64,000 bases of DNA, taken from DASVBE01 sp963770375 (lineage in GTDB: Bacteria; Actinomycetota; Actinomycetes; Streptosporangiales; Streptosporangiaceae). The stretch covers positions 62,001 to 126,000 of the forward strand of contig CAVYPM010000002.1 in NCBI GenBank assembly GCA_963770375.1, in the 5' to 3' direction. Shown piece by piece: positions 1 to 9,398 of the stretch (position 1 is the first letter of the stretch; the number at the start of each line of letters is the position of its first letter). A model generated the notes under the pieces. It saw only the letters and a program-made list of their open reading frames with translations, made no database searches and was not told the DNA's origin. The position numbers were made by a program, and so were the translations under genes.

Positions 1-2
1 AA

Positions 3-644
3 GCAGCCCGGCACGCCAAACCGAAGTCCCCGGCCAGGAAAATGGCCGGGCCGTCCGTAGCCGCAGCAGCCCTGGCCGGTATCGCTGCGGCTTTCGTGTT
101 CCTGCCGGGCAGTGGCCCGGCCCAGGCTGCCCCGGACAGTGCGCTGTCCCAGCCGCCCCCGGTCACCCTGCCCGCCAACCGGCCCGACGTGACCCCCAAC
201 CGGCTGGCCGCCACCATGCATCAGACCTCAGCGCAGCTGGAGACCCGGGCCGCCGCGGCCAGGGCCCGCGCCGCGGCCCACCGCCGGCACCTCGCGGAGA
301 TCGCCGCGCAGAAGCGGGCCCAGCAGGAGCAGCAGACGCCCGCCCCGGTCAGCACCACGCCCCCGCCGTCGGCACCGCCCTCCTCGCCGCCGCCGTCCAG
401 CGGCACCGACGCGGCGCACTCCGCGCTGGGCATCTGCATCCGCAACGCCGAAGAGGGCGGCAGCTACGCCTGGGGCCCGGGTAACGGCGGCGGCGCCTAC
501 CAGTTCCTGGAAAGCACGTGGGAGCACTACGGCGGCGCGGCGAGCGAGTTCGGCGTGGCCGGGCCGGCCTACCAGGACCAGATCTTCGACAACGCGATCG
601 CCGCCGGCGGCGCCTCAAACTGGACCAACTACGACGGCTGCTGA
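3..644 (+). CDS. Secreted Rpf-like/transglycosylase-like protein, 5' end outside window
   Basis: A hydrophobic Ala-rich signal segment ending near AQA is followed by a charged Ala/Arg/Gln helix, a Pro/Ser/Thr linker and a C-terminal domain of about 70 residues. That domain (CIRNAEEGGSYAW, then GGGAYQFLESTW) resembles resuscitation-promoting factor and transglycosylase-like domains; the Glu in AEEGGSY aligns with the Rpf catalytic Glu. By homology it cleaves peptidoglycan glycan strands outside the cell. There is an internal ATG at 42, but the frame stays open to the window edge and encodes Lys/Arg residues that would supply the positive n-region of the signal peptide, so the true start probably lies upstream. 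A long hairpin follows 52 bases after the stop. Confidence 0.75.
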   Translation, partial: AARHAKPKSPARKMAGPSVAAAALAGIAAAFVFLPGSGPAQAAPDSALSQPPPVTLPANRPDVTPNRLAATMHQTSAQLETRAAAARARAAAHRRHLAEIAAQKRAQQEQQTPAPVSTTPPPSAPPSSPPPSSGTDAAHSALGICIRNAEEGGSYAWGPGNGGGAYQFLESTWEHYGGAASEFGVAGPAYQDQIFDNAIAAGGASNWTNYDGC

Positions 645-696
645 AAGCGACTGTACGGCCAGCCTTCAGGCCAGCGGCATAGAGCGGTATCTGGCC

Positions 697-761
697 CAGC
701 AGCACCTGGCCGAGGACTACCTGGCCCCCGCCGCCAGGTAGTCCTCGGCCAGGTGCTGCTG
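697..761. repeat. Perfect 29-bp inverted repeat with 7-nt loop
   Basis: Bases 697-725 are the exact reverse complement of 733-761, leaving a 7-base loop. It lies 52 bases after the stop of the Rpf-like gene, so a transcription terminator or mRNA-stabilising hairpin is the simplest reading. The stem is far longer than usual for an intrinsic terminator and no T-tract follows. Confidence 0.85.
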
Positions 762-1281
762 ATACGCTGCGACGCCCTCGCGCAACGTGTAAGGCCCGCG
801 GAGCCGTGGAAATCGGATCAGGGTGCACCGCACGAGGCGGCTGTTCCAGCTCATCCTGAGAGGTAACGTCGCGCGGTACGGGCACACCACCGTCACGGTT
901 ACCCGGACGATTGCCGTTGACGTCGTGCGGATCCGCGCTGCCCATCTCAACTCACCCGTCAGTGGTTCTGACCACTGCCGGGGTCTGGAGCAGCGTGTTC
1001 CGCAAATTCCTGTAACTATCTCACCGCGATTTCTGCTTGACAACTCTGATCACCTGCGACGCCGGGCGTTCATCTAACAGCCACCTTCGCGCAGCCTTCC
1101 ACAGCGCGCTACCCGGCGGGCGGGCGCGGTCAGCGGGCGGAACGATCCGGGCGGACCGAGCGGCGTTCTGAACCGGACTGCCCGGGCCTTCGTATCCCAG
1201 GTAGGCCGTCCGGCCTATGCTCCGGCCGGGACGGATACGCGGAAGTCCACTGGCTGGCATGGCGGAAAGCAGGATCGGCCC
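762..1281. other. Intergenic stretch without a convincing gene
   Basis: Between the hairpin and the SARP gene I see no frame with recognisable protein character. An 84-codon frame at 823-1077 has an unconvincing composition and no homology I recognise. The promoter of the SARP gene should lie here, but I could not identify a clear -10/-35 pair. Confidence 0.5.
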
Positions 1282-2286
1282 GTGGGCACAGTGCGGCAAC
1301 CCGGAAACGGCCAGGCTGGCCGGCCGGGTGACCTGCAGCTGCGGCTGCTGGGGCCGGTCGAGCTGATGGCCGGCGGGCGGCCGGTGGACTGCGGCCCGGC
1401 CCGGCAGCGCACCGTGCTCGCCGCCCTCGGCGTGGACGCCGGCCGGCTGGTGCCGCAGGACCTGCTGATCGCCCGGGTCTGGGGCGACGCCCCGCCGCCG
1501 GGCGTGCGCAGCGGCCTGTACAGCTACGTCACCCGGCTGCGCCGGGTCCTGCACGCGGCCGGGGCCCCGGGCGCGGCGGCCGGGCTGGTCAGCTGCCCCG
1601 GCGGCTACCTGCTCGAGCTCGACCCCGCCGCGGTGGACCTGGTCCTGTTCCGGCGGCTGACCAGGGCGGCCCGGCAGGCGCCGCCCGGCCCGGCGGCGCT
1701 CGGCCTGCTCGACGGGGCGCTCGCGCTGTGGCGCGGCCCGGCTCTGGCCGGCCTGACGAGCACCTGGGCGAGCACCACCCGCGACCTGCTGGAACAGCGG
1801 CGGGTGGACGCGGTGCTCGGCTGGGCGCGGGCGCACCTGGACGGCGGCCGGCCGGGGACGGTGATCGGCGCGCTGCGCGACCTGCTGCCCCGGCACCGGC
1901 TGGTGGAACCGCTGGCCGCCCGGCTGATCGAGGCCCTGTACGCGGACGGGCGCGCGGCCGAGGCGCTGGACTGCTACGCCGGGGTACGCGCGCACCTGGT
2001 GGCCGAGCTGGGCACCGAGCCCGGGCCCGAGCTGCGCCAGCTGCACCAGGCCATCCTGCGCGGCGACCCGCCGCCGTCGGCCCCGGGCGCCGGCCTGAGC
2101 GCGGTCCTGGCCGAGGAGGACGACCTGGCCGGCGGCGGCCCGGCTCAGGCCGGATCGCGCTGCGCGCACCATGCGGTGGCCCCGGCCCGCCCCGCGCGCG
2201 GTCCCGGCGGGGCCCGGCGCCCGCCTGCTGCCGCCCGGCGGCCTGCTGCGGCCGCCCGCTTCCGGTGCCGCTGGGCCAGCTGCTGA
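1282..2286 (+). CDS. SARP/AfsR-type transcriptional regulator (winged helix + BTAD)
   Basis: Residues ~17-110 form an OmpR-type winged helix (LQLRLLGPVEL, then LIARVWGDAPP and YSYVTRLRRVL), followed by a bacterial transcriptional activator domain of ~150 residues ending in VAELGTEPGPELRQLHQAIL. This is the SARP architecture, DNA-binding activators often found in antibiotic clusters. The start is GTG. No NB-ARC domain follows. After ~residue 270 the protein is a low-complexity Ala/Pro/Arg tail that overlaps the end of the convergent MFS gene, so the true C-terminus may be earlier or a frameshift may hide it. No biosynthetic genes are adjacent, so its target is unknown. Confidence 0.82.
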   Translation: MGTVRQPGNGQAGRPGDLQLRLLGPVELMAGGRPVDCGPARQRTVLAALGVDAGRLVPQDLLIARVWGDAPPPGVRSGLYSYVTRLRRVLHAAGAPGAAAGLVSCPGGYLLELDPAAVDLVLFRRLTRAARQAPPGPAALGLLDGALALWRGPALAGLTSTWASTTRDLLEQRRVDAVLGWARAHLDGGRPGTVIGALRDLLPRHRLVEPLAARLIEALYADGRAAEALDCYAGVRAHLVAELGTEPGPELRQLHQAILRGDPPPSAPGAGLSAVLAEEDDLAGGGPAQAGSRCAHHAVAPARPARGPGGARRPPAAARRPAAAARFRCRWASC

Positions 2287-3797
2287 CCGGCTAGCTCCTG
2301 GCCGTAGCCTGGGCCGGCTTCTGGCCTGCGCTGCTCAGCTGCGGGCCAGTCCGCGGCCGGCCGCTGGGCCGGCTCGGGCGCGGTCGCGGCTTCCGCCGCC
2401 ATGGCCGTCCGGGCCTGCCGTTCCGGGTCCGGGGCGAGCAGCGGCAGGAACACGCTGGCCCCCAGGATGACCGCGCTCACCGCGAGCGTGGCGTCCAGCC
2501 CGCGGACGAACTCCGCGGGGCTGCCGAGCCCGCCGTGCGCGGAGAACACCGCGCCCAGCACGGCCACCCCGATCACCGTCCCCAGCTGGCGCAGTGCGGC
2601 GGAGGTGCCGGACGCGACGCCTTCCAGCTCGGCCGGGGCGAAACCCAGCGTGAGCCGGGTGATCGGGGCGAAGAACACGCCGATGCCGGTGCCCGCGATG
2701 ACGAACGCCGGGACCAGCTGCGGGTAGGGCACGGTCGCGGAGGTCTGCACGGCGAGCAGGCCGATGCCGATCGCCTGCAGGGCCGCGCCGGCCGCGATCA
2801 GCTGCCGCCCGCCGACCCGTTTCGCCAGCAGCCCGGCGACGACCGCGGACACCGCGGGCGAGGCGGTCCACGGCAGCGCCCGGACGCCCGCGCCCAGCGG
2901 GCTGTAGCCGCGGACCAACTGGAGGTACTGGGCGAACAGGAAGATCATCCCGAACATCCCGGTCACCGTGACCAGCATGCTCGCGTTCATGCTGGCGAAG
3001 CCGCGGTTGCGGTACAGCGACAGCGGCAGCATCGGCGTGGCCGCGCGGGCCTCCCAGGCCACGAACGCGGCCAGCAGCAGCCCGCCGCCGATCAGGCTGC
3101 CCAGGACCTGGGGGCTGGTCCAGCCGTGCCCATTGCCGCGGACCAGGCCGAACACCACGCCGAACAGCCCGCCGGTGATCAGCACCACGCCCAGCGGGTC
3201 GAGCCGCCCGGCCCCGGACCGGCTCTCGGTGACCAGCCACAGCAGCGACAGCAGCAGCAGGCCGATCGGCACGTTGATCCAGAAGATCCACTGCCAGGAC
3301 CCGGCCTGGGTGACGGCGCCGCCGATGACCGGGCCGAGCGCCGCGCCGAGGCCCGCGGTCGCGCTCCACAGGCCCAGGGCCAGGCCGCGCTTGCGCAGCG
3401 GGGTGACGCTGGCGATCAGCGTGATGCTCAGCGGCATGACGATCGCCGCGCCGGCGCCCTGCACGGCCCGGGCCGCGATCAGCACGCCGATGCTCGGCGC
3501 CAGCGCGGCCGCCGCGCTGGACAGGGTGAACACGCTCATCCCGACGGCGAACATCCGCCGCCGCCCGTACCGGTCACCCAGGGCCGCGCCGGTCAGCATC
3601 AGCACCGCGAACGTCAGCGTGTAGCCGTTGACCGTCCACTCCAGGCCCTCGAGGCCGGTGTGCAGCTTGGCGCTGATCACCGGCAGCGCGTTGGTCACCA
3701 CCAGGTTGTCCATCGAGATCATGAAGACCGCGACGATGCCCGCCAGGTATGTCCACAGCGGTTTGCGCGCCGGGGCGGCCGCCTTCTCCGTCGCCAT
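2145..3797 (-). CDS. MFS drug:H+ antiporter, DHA2 (EmrB/QacA) type
   Basis: This is a polytopic membrane protein with the DHA2 signatures: a first helix with DNLVVTNALPVI, loop motif GDRYGRRRMF, and GAGAAIVMPLSITLI in helix 4. It has about 14 predicted helices up to ~residue 460. It should export small toxic compounds using the proton gradient. A ribosome site, GGAGAGG, precedes the ATG. The last ~90 residues (Ala/Arg/Gln/Pro-rich) are not typical of the family and are antisense to the end of the SARP gene, which suggests a lost stop or a base error near 2290-2400. Confidence 0.88.
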   Translation of the reverse strand: MATEKAAAPARKPLWTYLAGIVAVFMISMDNLVVTNALPVISAKLHTGLEGLEWTVNGYTLTFAVLMLTGAALGDRYGRRRMFAVGMSVFTLSSAAAALAPSIGVLIAARAVQGAGAAIVMPLSITLIASVTPLRKRGLALGLWSATAGLGAALGPVIGGAVTQAGSWQWIFWINVPIGLLLLSLLWLVTESRSGAGRLDPLGVVLITGGLFGVVFGLVRGNGHGWTSPQVLGSLIGGGLLLAAFVAWEARAATPMLPLSLYRNRGFASMNASMLVTVTGMFGMIFLFAQYLQLVRGYSPLGAGVRALPWTASPAVSAVVAGLLAKRVGGRQLIAAGAALQAIGIGLLAVQTSATVPYPQLVPAFVIAGTGIGVFFAPITRLTLGFAPAELEGVASGTSAALRQLGTVIGVAVLGAVFSAHGGLGSPAEFVRGLDATLAVSAVILGASVFLPLLAPDPERQARTAMAAEAATAPEPAQRPAADWPAAEQRRPEAGPGYGQELAGQQLAQRHRKRAAAAGRRAAAGGRRAPPGPRAGRAGATAWCAQRDPA

Positions 3798-3912
3798 CTG
3801 ACCTCTCCGAACCCGTGCGGAACCGCACGACGGCTTCCACGGTGCGGCAGAGAGGTGGACGGGGAGCTTGGCTAATCCTTGACTGCGCCGCTGACCTGCA
3901 CTGACACGCTGG

Positions 3913-4539
3913 TTAGCGCCCTGACAGGCGGCCGATGCCCAGCGAGCCGTCGGCCGGGCCTGGCGGGTCCGTCCCGTCGGCCTGCCCCGTGCTGGCCTGT
4001 CCCGTGCTGGCCTGTCCCGTGCTGGCTTGTTCGGCCTCGCGGACGTACTCGGCCGGGTCCTTGTCCACCGGCGGCACGCCGGCCCAGTGCCGCGCCTCGT
4101 AGGCGGCGAACCGCACGGCCAGGCTATGGCGCTGCTGCAGGCTGGCCAGCCGGCGGAACTCGGTCAGCCCTTCCCGCTCCTCCTCGGCCATGTGATCGCT
4201 GTTGGCCAGGTTGGCCGCGGCCACCGCGGCGAACCACGCGTCGCTGCCGACCTCGTGCCCGGCCGCCGCGACGACCGCGTCCCTGATCTCGTTGTGGTCG
4301 CCGATCGCGTCCAGCGTCTCGTCCTCGACCGCGGCGGCCCGCGCCGCCCGCAGCCCGGCGTGCAGCAGCTCCGGGTAGAAGATCTCCTCCTCGGCCTGGG
4401 CGTGCAGCTCGAGGAACGCGGCCAGCCGGTCCCAGACCACGGCCAGCGTGGCCGTGTCGGACCGGTCGATCTGCTCCAGGATCGCGAACAGCCGGCGCTG
4501 CTCGTGATGGTCGTCCAGGATCAGCTGGGTGATATCCAC
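3913..4539 (-). CDS. Hemerythrin HHE-domain protein
   Basis: Residues 1-150 carry the cation-binding His/Glu pattern of hemerythrin-like proteins: DDHHEQR at 9-15, FLELHAQAEEEIFYPEL, IGDHNEIRD and a later SDHMAEEEREG. Such proteins bind a di-iron centre and sense or handle O2, NO or oxidative stress. The C-terminal tail contains three copies of ASTGQ produced by a 15-bp tandem repeat and is probably disordered. It is a single gene divergent from the flavin-reductase-like gene at 4630. Confidence 0.88.
   Translation of the reverse strand: MDITQLILDDHHEQRRLFAILEQIDRSDTATLAVVWDRLAAFLELHAQAEEEIFYPELLHAGLRAARAAAVEDETLDAIGDHNEIRDAVVAAAGHEVGSDAWFAAVAAANLANSDHMAEEEREGLTEFRRLASLQQRHSLAVRFAAYEARHWAGVPPVDKDPAEYVREAEQASTGQASTGQASTGQADGTDPPGPADGSLGIGRLSGR
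3981..4025. repeat. 15-bp tandem repeat x3 inside the hemerythrin gene
   Basis: Unit cctgtcccgtgctgg occurs three times in a row (the first copy has one change) and encodes the ASTGQ repeats in the protein tail. The length is a multiple of three, so the reading frame is kept. Confidence 0.9.
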
Positions 4540-4629
4540 CGCGCCAGGCTAACCGGACCTCACGCGGCGCGGGGCTGGCGCGTTGATCAGGTAGCGAGCA
4601 AGCAAGCCGGCGACCTGACGGAGGACCCC

Positions 4630-5319
4630 GTGAAGCGTGAGCTCAACCCGAAGATGCTCTACTTCGGCACCCCGGTGATCCTGGTCAGCTCGCTGAACGC
4701 GGACGGGACCACCAACATCGCGCCGATGTCCTCGGTCTGGTGGGTCGGCCAGACCGCGATGCTCGGGCTCAGCGTCCACTCGCAGACCGTCCGCAACCTG
4801 GAGCAGCGGCCGGCCTGCGTGCTGAACCTGGTGGACGGCGGGATGGTCGACGCGATCGACCGGATCGCGCTGCTCACCGGCCGGCCCGACGTCCCGGACT
4901 ACAAGCAGGCCCGCGGCTACACCTGGGAGCCGGACAAGTTCGCCGCCGCCGGCCTGTCCCCTGAGCACCGGGGCGACGGCCTGCCCGCGGCGGTCGCCGA
5001 GAGCCTGGTCCAGCTGGCGGGCGAGGTCCGGGCCATCCACGAGATCGACGGCCCGGACTCCGGGCTGCGGGCCCTGGAGGTCACTGTGCTCCGCACGCAC
5101 GTCGACGACAGCCTGCTAATGACCGGCCACCCCAGCTACATCGACCCGCTGCGCTGGGACCCGATGCTGATGAAGTTCACCGAGTACTTCTCCGGCGCGC
5201 AGCTCGCCCGGCCGTCCTCGCTGGCCCGCGGCTGGGACATGCCCAGGCTGGCTACGGAAGGCCGCGCTCAGGCAGGCCCGGTTAAGGCAGGCGCAGCGGC
5301 AGCGGCGACTCGAATCTGA
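4630..5319 (+). CDS. Flavin reductase-like (FMN-binding split-barrel) protein
   Basis: The 229-residue product begins VKRELNPKMLYFGTPVIL and continues LVSSLNADGTTNIAPMSS, the N-terminal barrel pattern of the flavin reductase-like domain that binds FMN and uses NAD(P)H. GTG at 4630 is chosen because it has GGAGG five bases upstream; the frame is open further upstream, but that part is antisense to the hemerythrin gene and has no domain character. The end overlaps the convergent GNAT gene by 38 bases. Its substrate is unknown. Confidence 0.82.
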   Translation: MKRELNPKMLYFGTPVILVSSLNADGTTNIAPMSSVWWVGQTAMLGLSVHSQTVRNLEQRPACVLNLVDGGMVDAIDRIALLTGRPDVPDYKQARGYTWEPDKFAAAGLSPEHRGDGLPAAVAESLVQLAGEVRAIHEIDGPDSGLRALEVTVLRTHVDDSLLMTGHPSYIDPLRWDPMLMKFTEYFSGAQLARPSSLARGWDMPRLATEGRAQAGPVKAGAAAAATRI

Positions 5320-6171
5320 TACTGACCGCCCCGTAGCGGTAGCCGAGCCGCTCGTTCACCGCGCGCATGCGGGCGTTGCCCTGCTGCGTCCAGGTGTACA
5401 CCTCGGCGATGCCGTGGCCGGCCGCCCACGCCAGCGTGCTGCGCTTGAGCGCGTCGGCCACGCCGCGGCCGCGCCATTCACGGCGCACCGCGGTATAGCC
5501 GGTCTCCGCCCGGCCGGGCTGGTCGGGGTCGAGCAGCAGCGACGCGACCCCGATCACCTCGCCGCCGGCCAGGGCGGCAAACGCGGCTTCTGGCGTCTGG
5601 ATCCAGTCCCGGTGCCACTCTTCCAGCGTGACCCGGGGGACGCTGGCGTGCGCCGTGTCGGCGAGCGTGGCGTGCACCCGGTGGTAGGCCTGCTCCCACA
5701 GCTCAGGCCGGTCCGCGACGGTGACGATCTGCACCCCGTCCGGGATGACCGGCGGCGGCTCGTCGCCGATCGTCCTGAGCATCTCCACCTCGCGGTTCAC
5801 CTCGGTGAAGCCGGACCGGCGGGCGAACACCGCGGAACCCTCGTCGTCCGCCAGGGCCGCGACGGTGGCGTGGCCACGGTCCTGGCAGTGCCGCGCCAGG
5901 GCGATCAGCAATGCGCTGCCCACCCCGCGCCGCCGGGCTGCCGGGCAGGACCCGCGGAGCGACGAACCCGCCGGTCAGGGACGAGTCGTCGGCCACCCCC
6001 GAGCCCGCCAGGACGCCGTCCTCCTCGGCGAGCAGCAGCAGCCGGGCGGGGGTCTCCGAAGCCCGCATCTCGCGCCACGCTGCCGGCCCGCTCCCCGGGC
6101 ACGACCGCGAGCCGGACCTGGCGCCACCGTTCCAGGTCAGCGTCGGAAGTGGCGGTCCGCAAGGTCAGCAC
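5282..6171 (-). pseudogene. Two-domain GNAT acetyltransferase with two apparent frameshifts
   Basis: Three overlapping frames together make one GNAT protein of ~296 residues. From GTG 6171 it reads VLTLRTATSDADLERW; at ~6073 the frame shifts to MRASETPARLLLLAEEDG; at ~5930 it shifts again to VGSALLIALARHCQDRGH, the acetyl-CoA-binding part of the first GNAT domain. The second GNAT domain (EWRGRGVADALKRSTL) is intact to the end. Removing one base at each point restores family-like sequence, so base errors are as likely as true decay. If functional it would N- or O-acetylate a small molecule. Confidence 0.75.
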
Positions 6172-6191
6172 GGCCGGAAGGCTACGGCGTG

Positions 6192-6443
6192 CTAGGCGCC
6201 CTCGGCCACCGGATAAATCTCGTCCGCCACCAGGCCGTGCGCCTCCCGGTGCACGGTCGCCGCGGCTTCCGCGTCCGGCGCGTCGACCAGGCAGAACACC
6301 TTGGCGTTCTGCTCGTCCACCCAGTACCGCAGGTAGTGCACGCCGTGCGCGTCCTGGGTCTCCAGGTCGGCGGCATGCGCCTGGGCGACATCGTTCATGG
6401 TGACCGGGTCGGTCAGGTGGTGCACGTCCATGTACAGCGCCAT
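6192..6443 (-). CDS. DUF4242 small protein (SCO4226-like)
   Basis: This 83-residue protein starts MALYMDVHHLTDPVTMND and contains YLRYWVDEQNAKVFCLVDAP, the pattern of the DUF4242 family. A Streptomyces coelicolor member, SCO4226, is a nickel-binding ferredoxin-like protein; metal binding here is inference. The ATG at 6443 is preceded by GGAGGAG at good spacing. It lies between the GNAT and AAA/LuxR genes on the same strand. Confidence 0.8.
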   Translation of the reverse strand: MALYMDVHHLTDPVTMNDVAQAHAADLETQDAHGVHYLRYWVDEQNAKVFCLVDAPDAEAAATVHREAHGLVADEIYPVAEGA

Positions 6444-6571
6444 CGTGCTGTCTCCTCCGCAACGGGGTCTGAGTACGGGCGGATTGCCCAGGACCAGCCA
6501 ACAAGGACCCAGCCGGGCGGCACATCGGGCGTCTTCCCCATGTTGGCCGGCCCGGGGATACCCAGGCCGGC

Positions 6572-9217
6572 CTAGCCGGGCGGGAGGAGCCCGCGGCGCT
6601 GCGCGGTGGCGACCGCCCGCGTCCGGCTGGGCTCGCCGAGCTTGCGCAGCACCGCGGACACGTGGTGGCTGACCGTCTTGCGGGACAGCACCAGGCGCTG
6701 CGCGACCTCGGCGTAGGACAGCCCCTCGGCCAGCAGGGCGAGGACCTCGGCCTCCCGGGTGGTCAGCCCGGACGGGTTGGCCCGGCTGGACGGCCGCGGG
6801 CCGCGCGGCACCATCAGGCCGCGGGCGTGCCGGTCGCGCAGCACCGCCGCGCGGACCGCGGGCACCTCGAGGCGGTCCAGGATCTCCAGGCAGTCCTGCA
6901 CGTCGCGGGCCTGCTCGGAGAAGGCCAGGCTGTACGCCGCCCACAGCGGGCAGCCCAGCTCCTGCCACCGGTCCGCGGCCGCCCGGTGCTCCCCGGCCAG
7001 CATCAGCGCGAACGGCTCGGCCGCAGGCCCGCCGTCCGGCCCGCCGTCCGGCTCGCCGGCCGATCCCCGGCCAGGGCGCGCCACCAGCGCAGCTCGCCCA
7101 CCTCCCACGGGTCGGGGTGGGCCACGACCGCCGGCCAGACCCGGGCCACCTCGGCCGCCGCGTCGGCCCGGCGGCCAGCCAGCCAGGCCGCCTCGGCCCG
7201 GGCCGCGGCCACCGGCGCCAGCCGCTGCACCTCCCCGGTCCTGACGGCCAGCGCCAGGGCCTCGTCCAGCGCCGCGACGGCGTCCGCACCCCGCCGGGCG
7301 GCCAGCGGGCCGGCCACCGCCAGGGCACAGATCCTGGTAACCGGGGCCAGCTGCCGGTGCCGCAGCACCCCGGCCAGCTTCGGCGTCGGCGGCCGCGTAC
7401 TCGCCCTGCTCGGCCAGCACCCGGGCCAGCCAGGCGGACATGTACAGCCGCCAGGAATCCAGGTCACGGTCCTGGCAGTAGCCGAGCCCGGCGCGCAGAT
7501 GCCGGGTGGCGTCGGCGAGCCGCCGGCACCTCGCGAGGGTCGCGCCCAGGTTGGTGTACGCCCGCGCGGCGTGCTCGTGCTCGTCCGCGGCCAGGGCGAG
7601 GTCCAGGCTCTGGGTGAGCCGCAGCCGGGCTTCGGTGAGGTCGTCGCGGCAGTGCGCCGAGCCCAGGTTGTTCAGCGCGTGCGCCTCGGTGGCCCGGTCG
7701 CCGAGCCGGCGGGCCAGGTCCAGGGCCAGCGTGCCCCAGCGGACCGCCTCGGCGTGGTCGTCGGCCAGCATGCGCAGCTGGGACTGGTTGCTGTAGGCCA
7801 TGGCCAGCTCCCGGCCGGGTTCCAGCGGCTCCAGGGTGGCGATCGCCGCGGCCGCGTACTGCACGCTGTCCGCGTTCCGGCCGAGGAACCAGGACACCCG
7901 GGACAGCCAGCGCTGCGACCGGCCGATGGCCAGCGCGTCCCGCTCCTGCTCGTAGATCTCCAGCGCGGCCCGCTGCGCGGCCAGCGACCGGTCGAGCAGG
8001 CCGGTCAGGTAGCACTCGTAGGACAGCTGGCCGAGCAGGTCCGCCCGCCGCCGGTCCGGCCGGTCGTGGTGGTCCAGCGCCAGCTGGAGATGATCAACGG
8101 CCTCCCGGTGCGCGCCCAGCCGGGCCGCCCGGTCCGCGGCCCGCGGCGCGTGCTCGAGCACCGCGGCCCGGTCGCCGCAGCCCGCGGCGTGATGCGCCAG
8201 CCGCCGGTGGTCCGCGGATCCCCGGGCGGTCAGCTCGGCCAGCGCCCGGCCGTGCACCGCGGCCCGCTGCGCCTGCGGCAGCGACTGCTCGACCGCCAGC
8301 CGGGCCAGCTCGTGCCGGAAGCTCACCCCGGCCCCGTCGGCCACCAGAACGCCCCGGCTGATGCAGTCGTCCGCGGCCGCGGCCGGCTCGCCCGCCACCG
8401 CGGTGAGCAGGCCGATGTCGGCCCGGCGGCCGAGCACCGCGGCGGCCGCCGCAACCTCCCGCGCGGCGGCCGGGAGCCGGGCCACCCGGGCCAGCACCGC
8501 GTCCCTGACCGTGGCCGGCACCTCGCCGTCGCCGGCCGCGAGCACCTCGGTGACGTAGAACGGGTTGCCCCCGGTCCGCTCGTGCAGCCGCGCCGGGTCC
8601 AGCCCCGACTGCGTGCCCGCCAGCAGTTCCCGCACCCCGGCCACGGTCAGCGCGGGCAGCTGCATCCGGATCACCCCCGGCAGGCGTGGCCAGGTCACCG
8701 CGGACCACGGTCAGCGGGTGGTCGCCGCCGGTCTCCTCGGACCGGAAGGTGGCCACGATCAGCAGCGGCGCGCCGTCCAGCCGGCGGCCGAGGAACCGCA
8801 GCACGTCCAGCGTCGCCTCGTCCGCCCAGTGCACGTCCTCGAGGATCAGCAGCGTGGGCGCGGCGGTCAGCGTGCCCCGGATCCGGCGCAGCAGCCGCAG
8901 CCGGCTCACCCCGGACCCGGCCTCGAGCACCTCGGCGAGCTCGGGCAGCGCGTCCACGACCGGGCCCAGCGCCTCGGCCGTGGTCATGTTGTCGCAGTTC
9001 CCCCGCCGGACCGCCAGCGGCGCCCCGTGCTGGCCATCACAGTCCCGCCGGCCCGTCGCCCGCGGCCGCCGGCCAGCGCGGCGGTCAGCGTGGTCTTGCC
9101 CACGCCGGCCTCGCCGCCCAGGAACACCAGGCGGCCCTGACCGGCGGCTGCCTCGCGCAGCAGCCCGAGCAGCGCGGCCAGGAACTCGCCGCGTTCGATG
9201 AGCATGGTCATATTCAA
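6572..9217 (-). pseudogene. AAA-ATPase LuxR-family regulator, frame disrupted several times
   Basis: The product should be a ~880-residue LuxR regulator with an N-terminal ATPase. Walker A (GGEAGVGKTTL) is in the first frame from ATG 9217. At ~9010 the frame changes and gives Walker B (LLILEDVHWADEATLD). At ~8690 it changes again to the frame with ERTGGNPFYVTEVL, the helical repeats and the C-terminal LuxR helix-turn-helix (LTTREAEVLALLAEGLSYAE, then SRKTVSHHVSAVLRKLG). Between ~7395 and ~7060 a further pair of compensating shifts is needed. This family uses ATP or a ligand to control DNA binding. Whether the gene is dead or mis-sequenced cannot be told from here. Confidence 0.8.
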
Positions 9218-9398
9218 CGCTGTCCGGGGACCGGGCCAGGCCCATACTGTCCGCTACGGCCTGCCTGGTCGTGGCCATGACCGGGCGCAGCGCAGACCTG
9301 TCCGGCGACGGCGTGGCCGAGCTGCGGTCACGCCCCTGACCCGCGCGGCAAATCCCGTAACCAATCCTGAAGAGCGGTCAGCGGATGAGAAGGCCAGG

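Noticed and set aside
1037..1042. TTGACA as a -35 element for the SARP gene
   Set aside because: No -10-like sequence at 16-18 bases spacing and 240 bases from the start codon.
823..1077. 84-codon open frame in the first intergenic region
   Set aside because: No ribosome site, no homology I can recognise and composition unlike nearby genes.
1282..3797. Antibiotic biosynthesis cluster suggested by SARP plus MFS exporter
   Set aside because: No PKS, NRPS, terpene or RiPP genes nearby; flanking genes are unrelated.
6662..9280. 872-codon plus-strand frame opposite the AAA/LuxR gene
   Set aside because: Composition is Gly/Arg/Pro/Gln-rich with no domain; it is the antisense shadow of a conserved regulator in GC-rich DNA.
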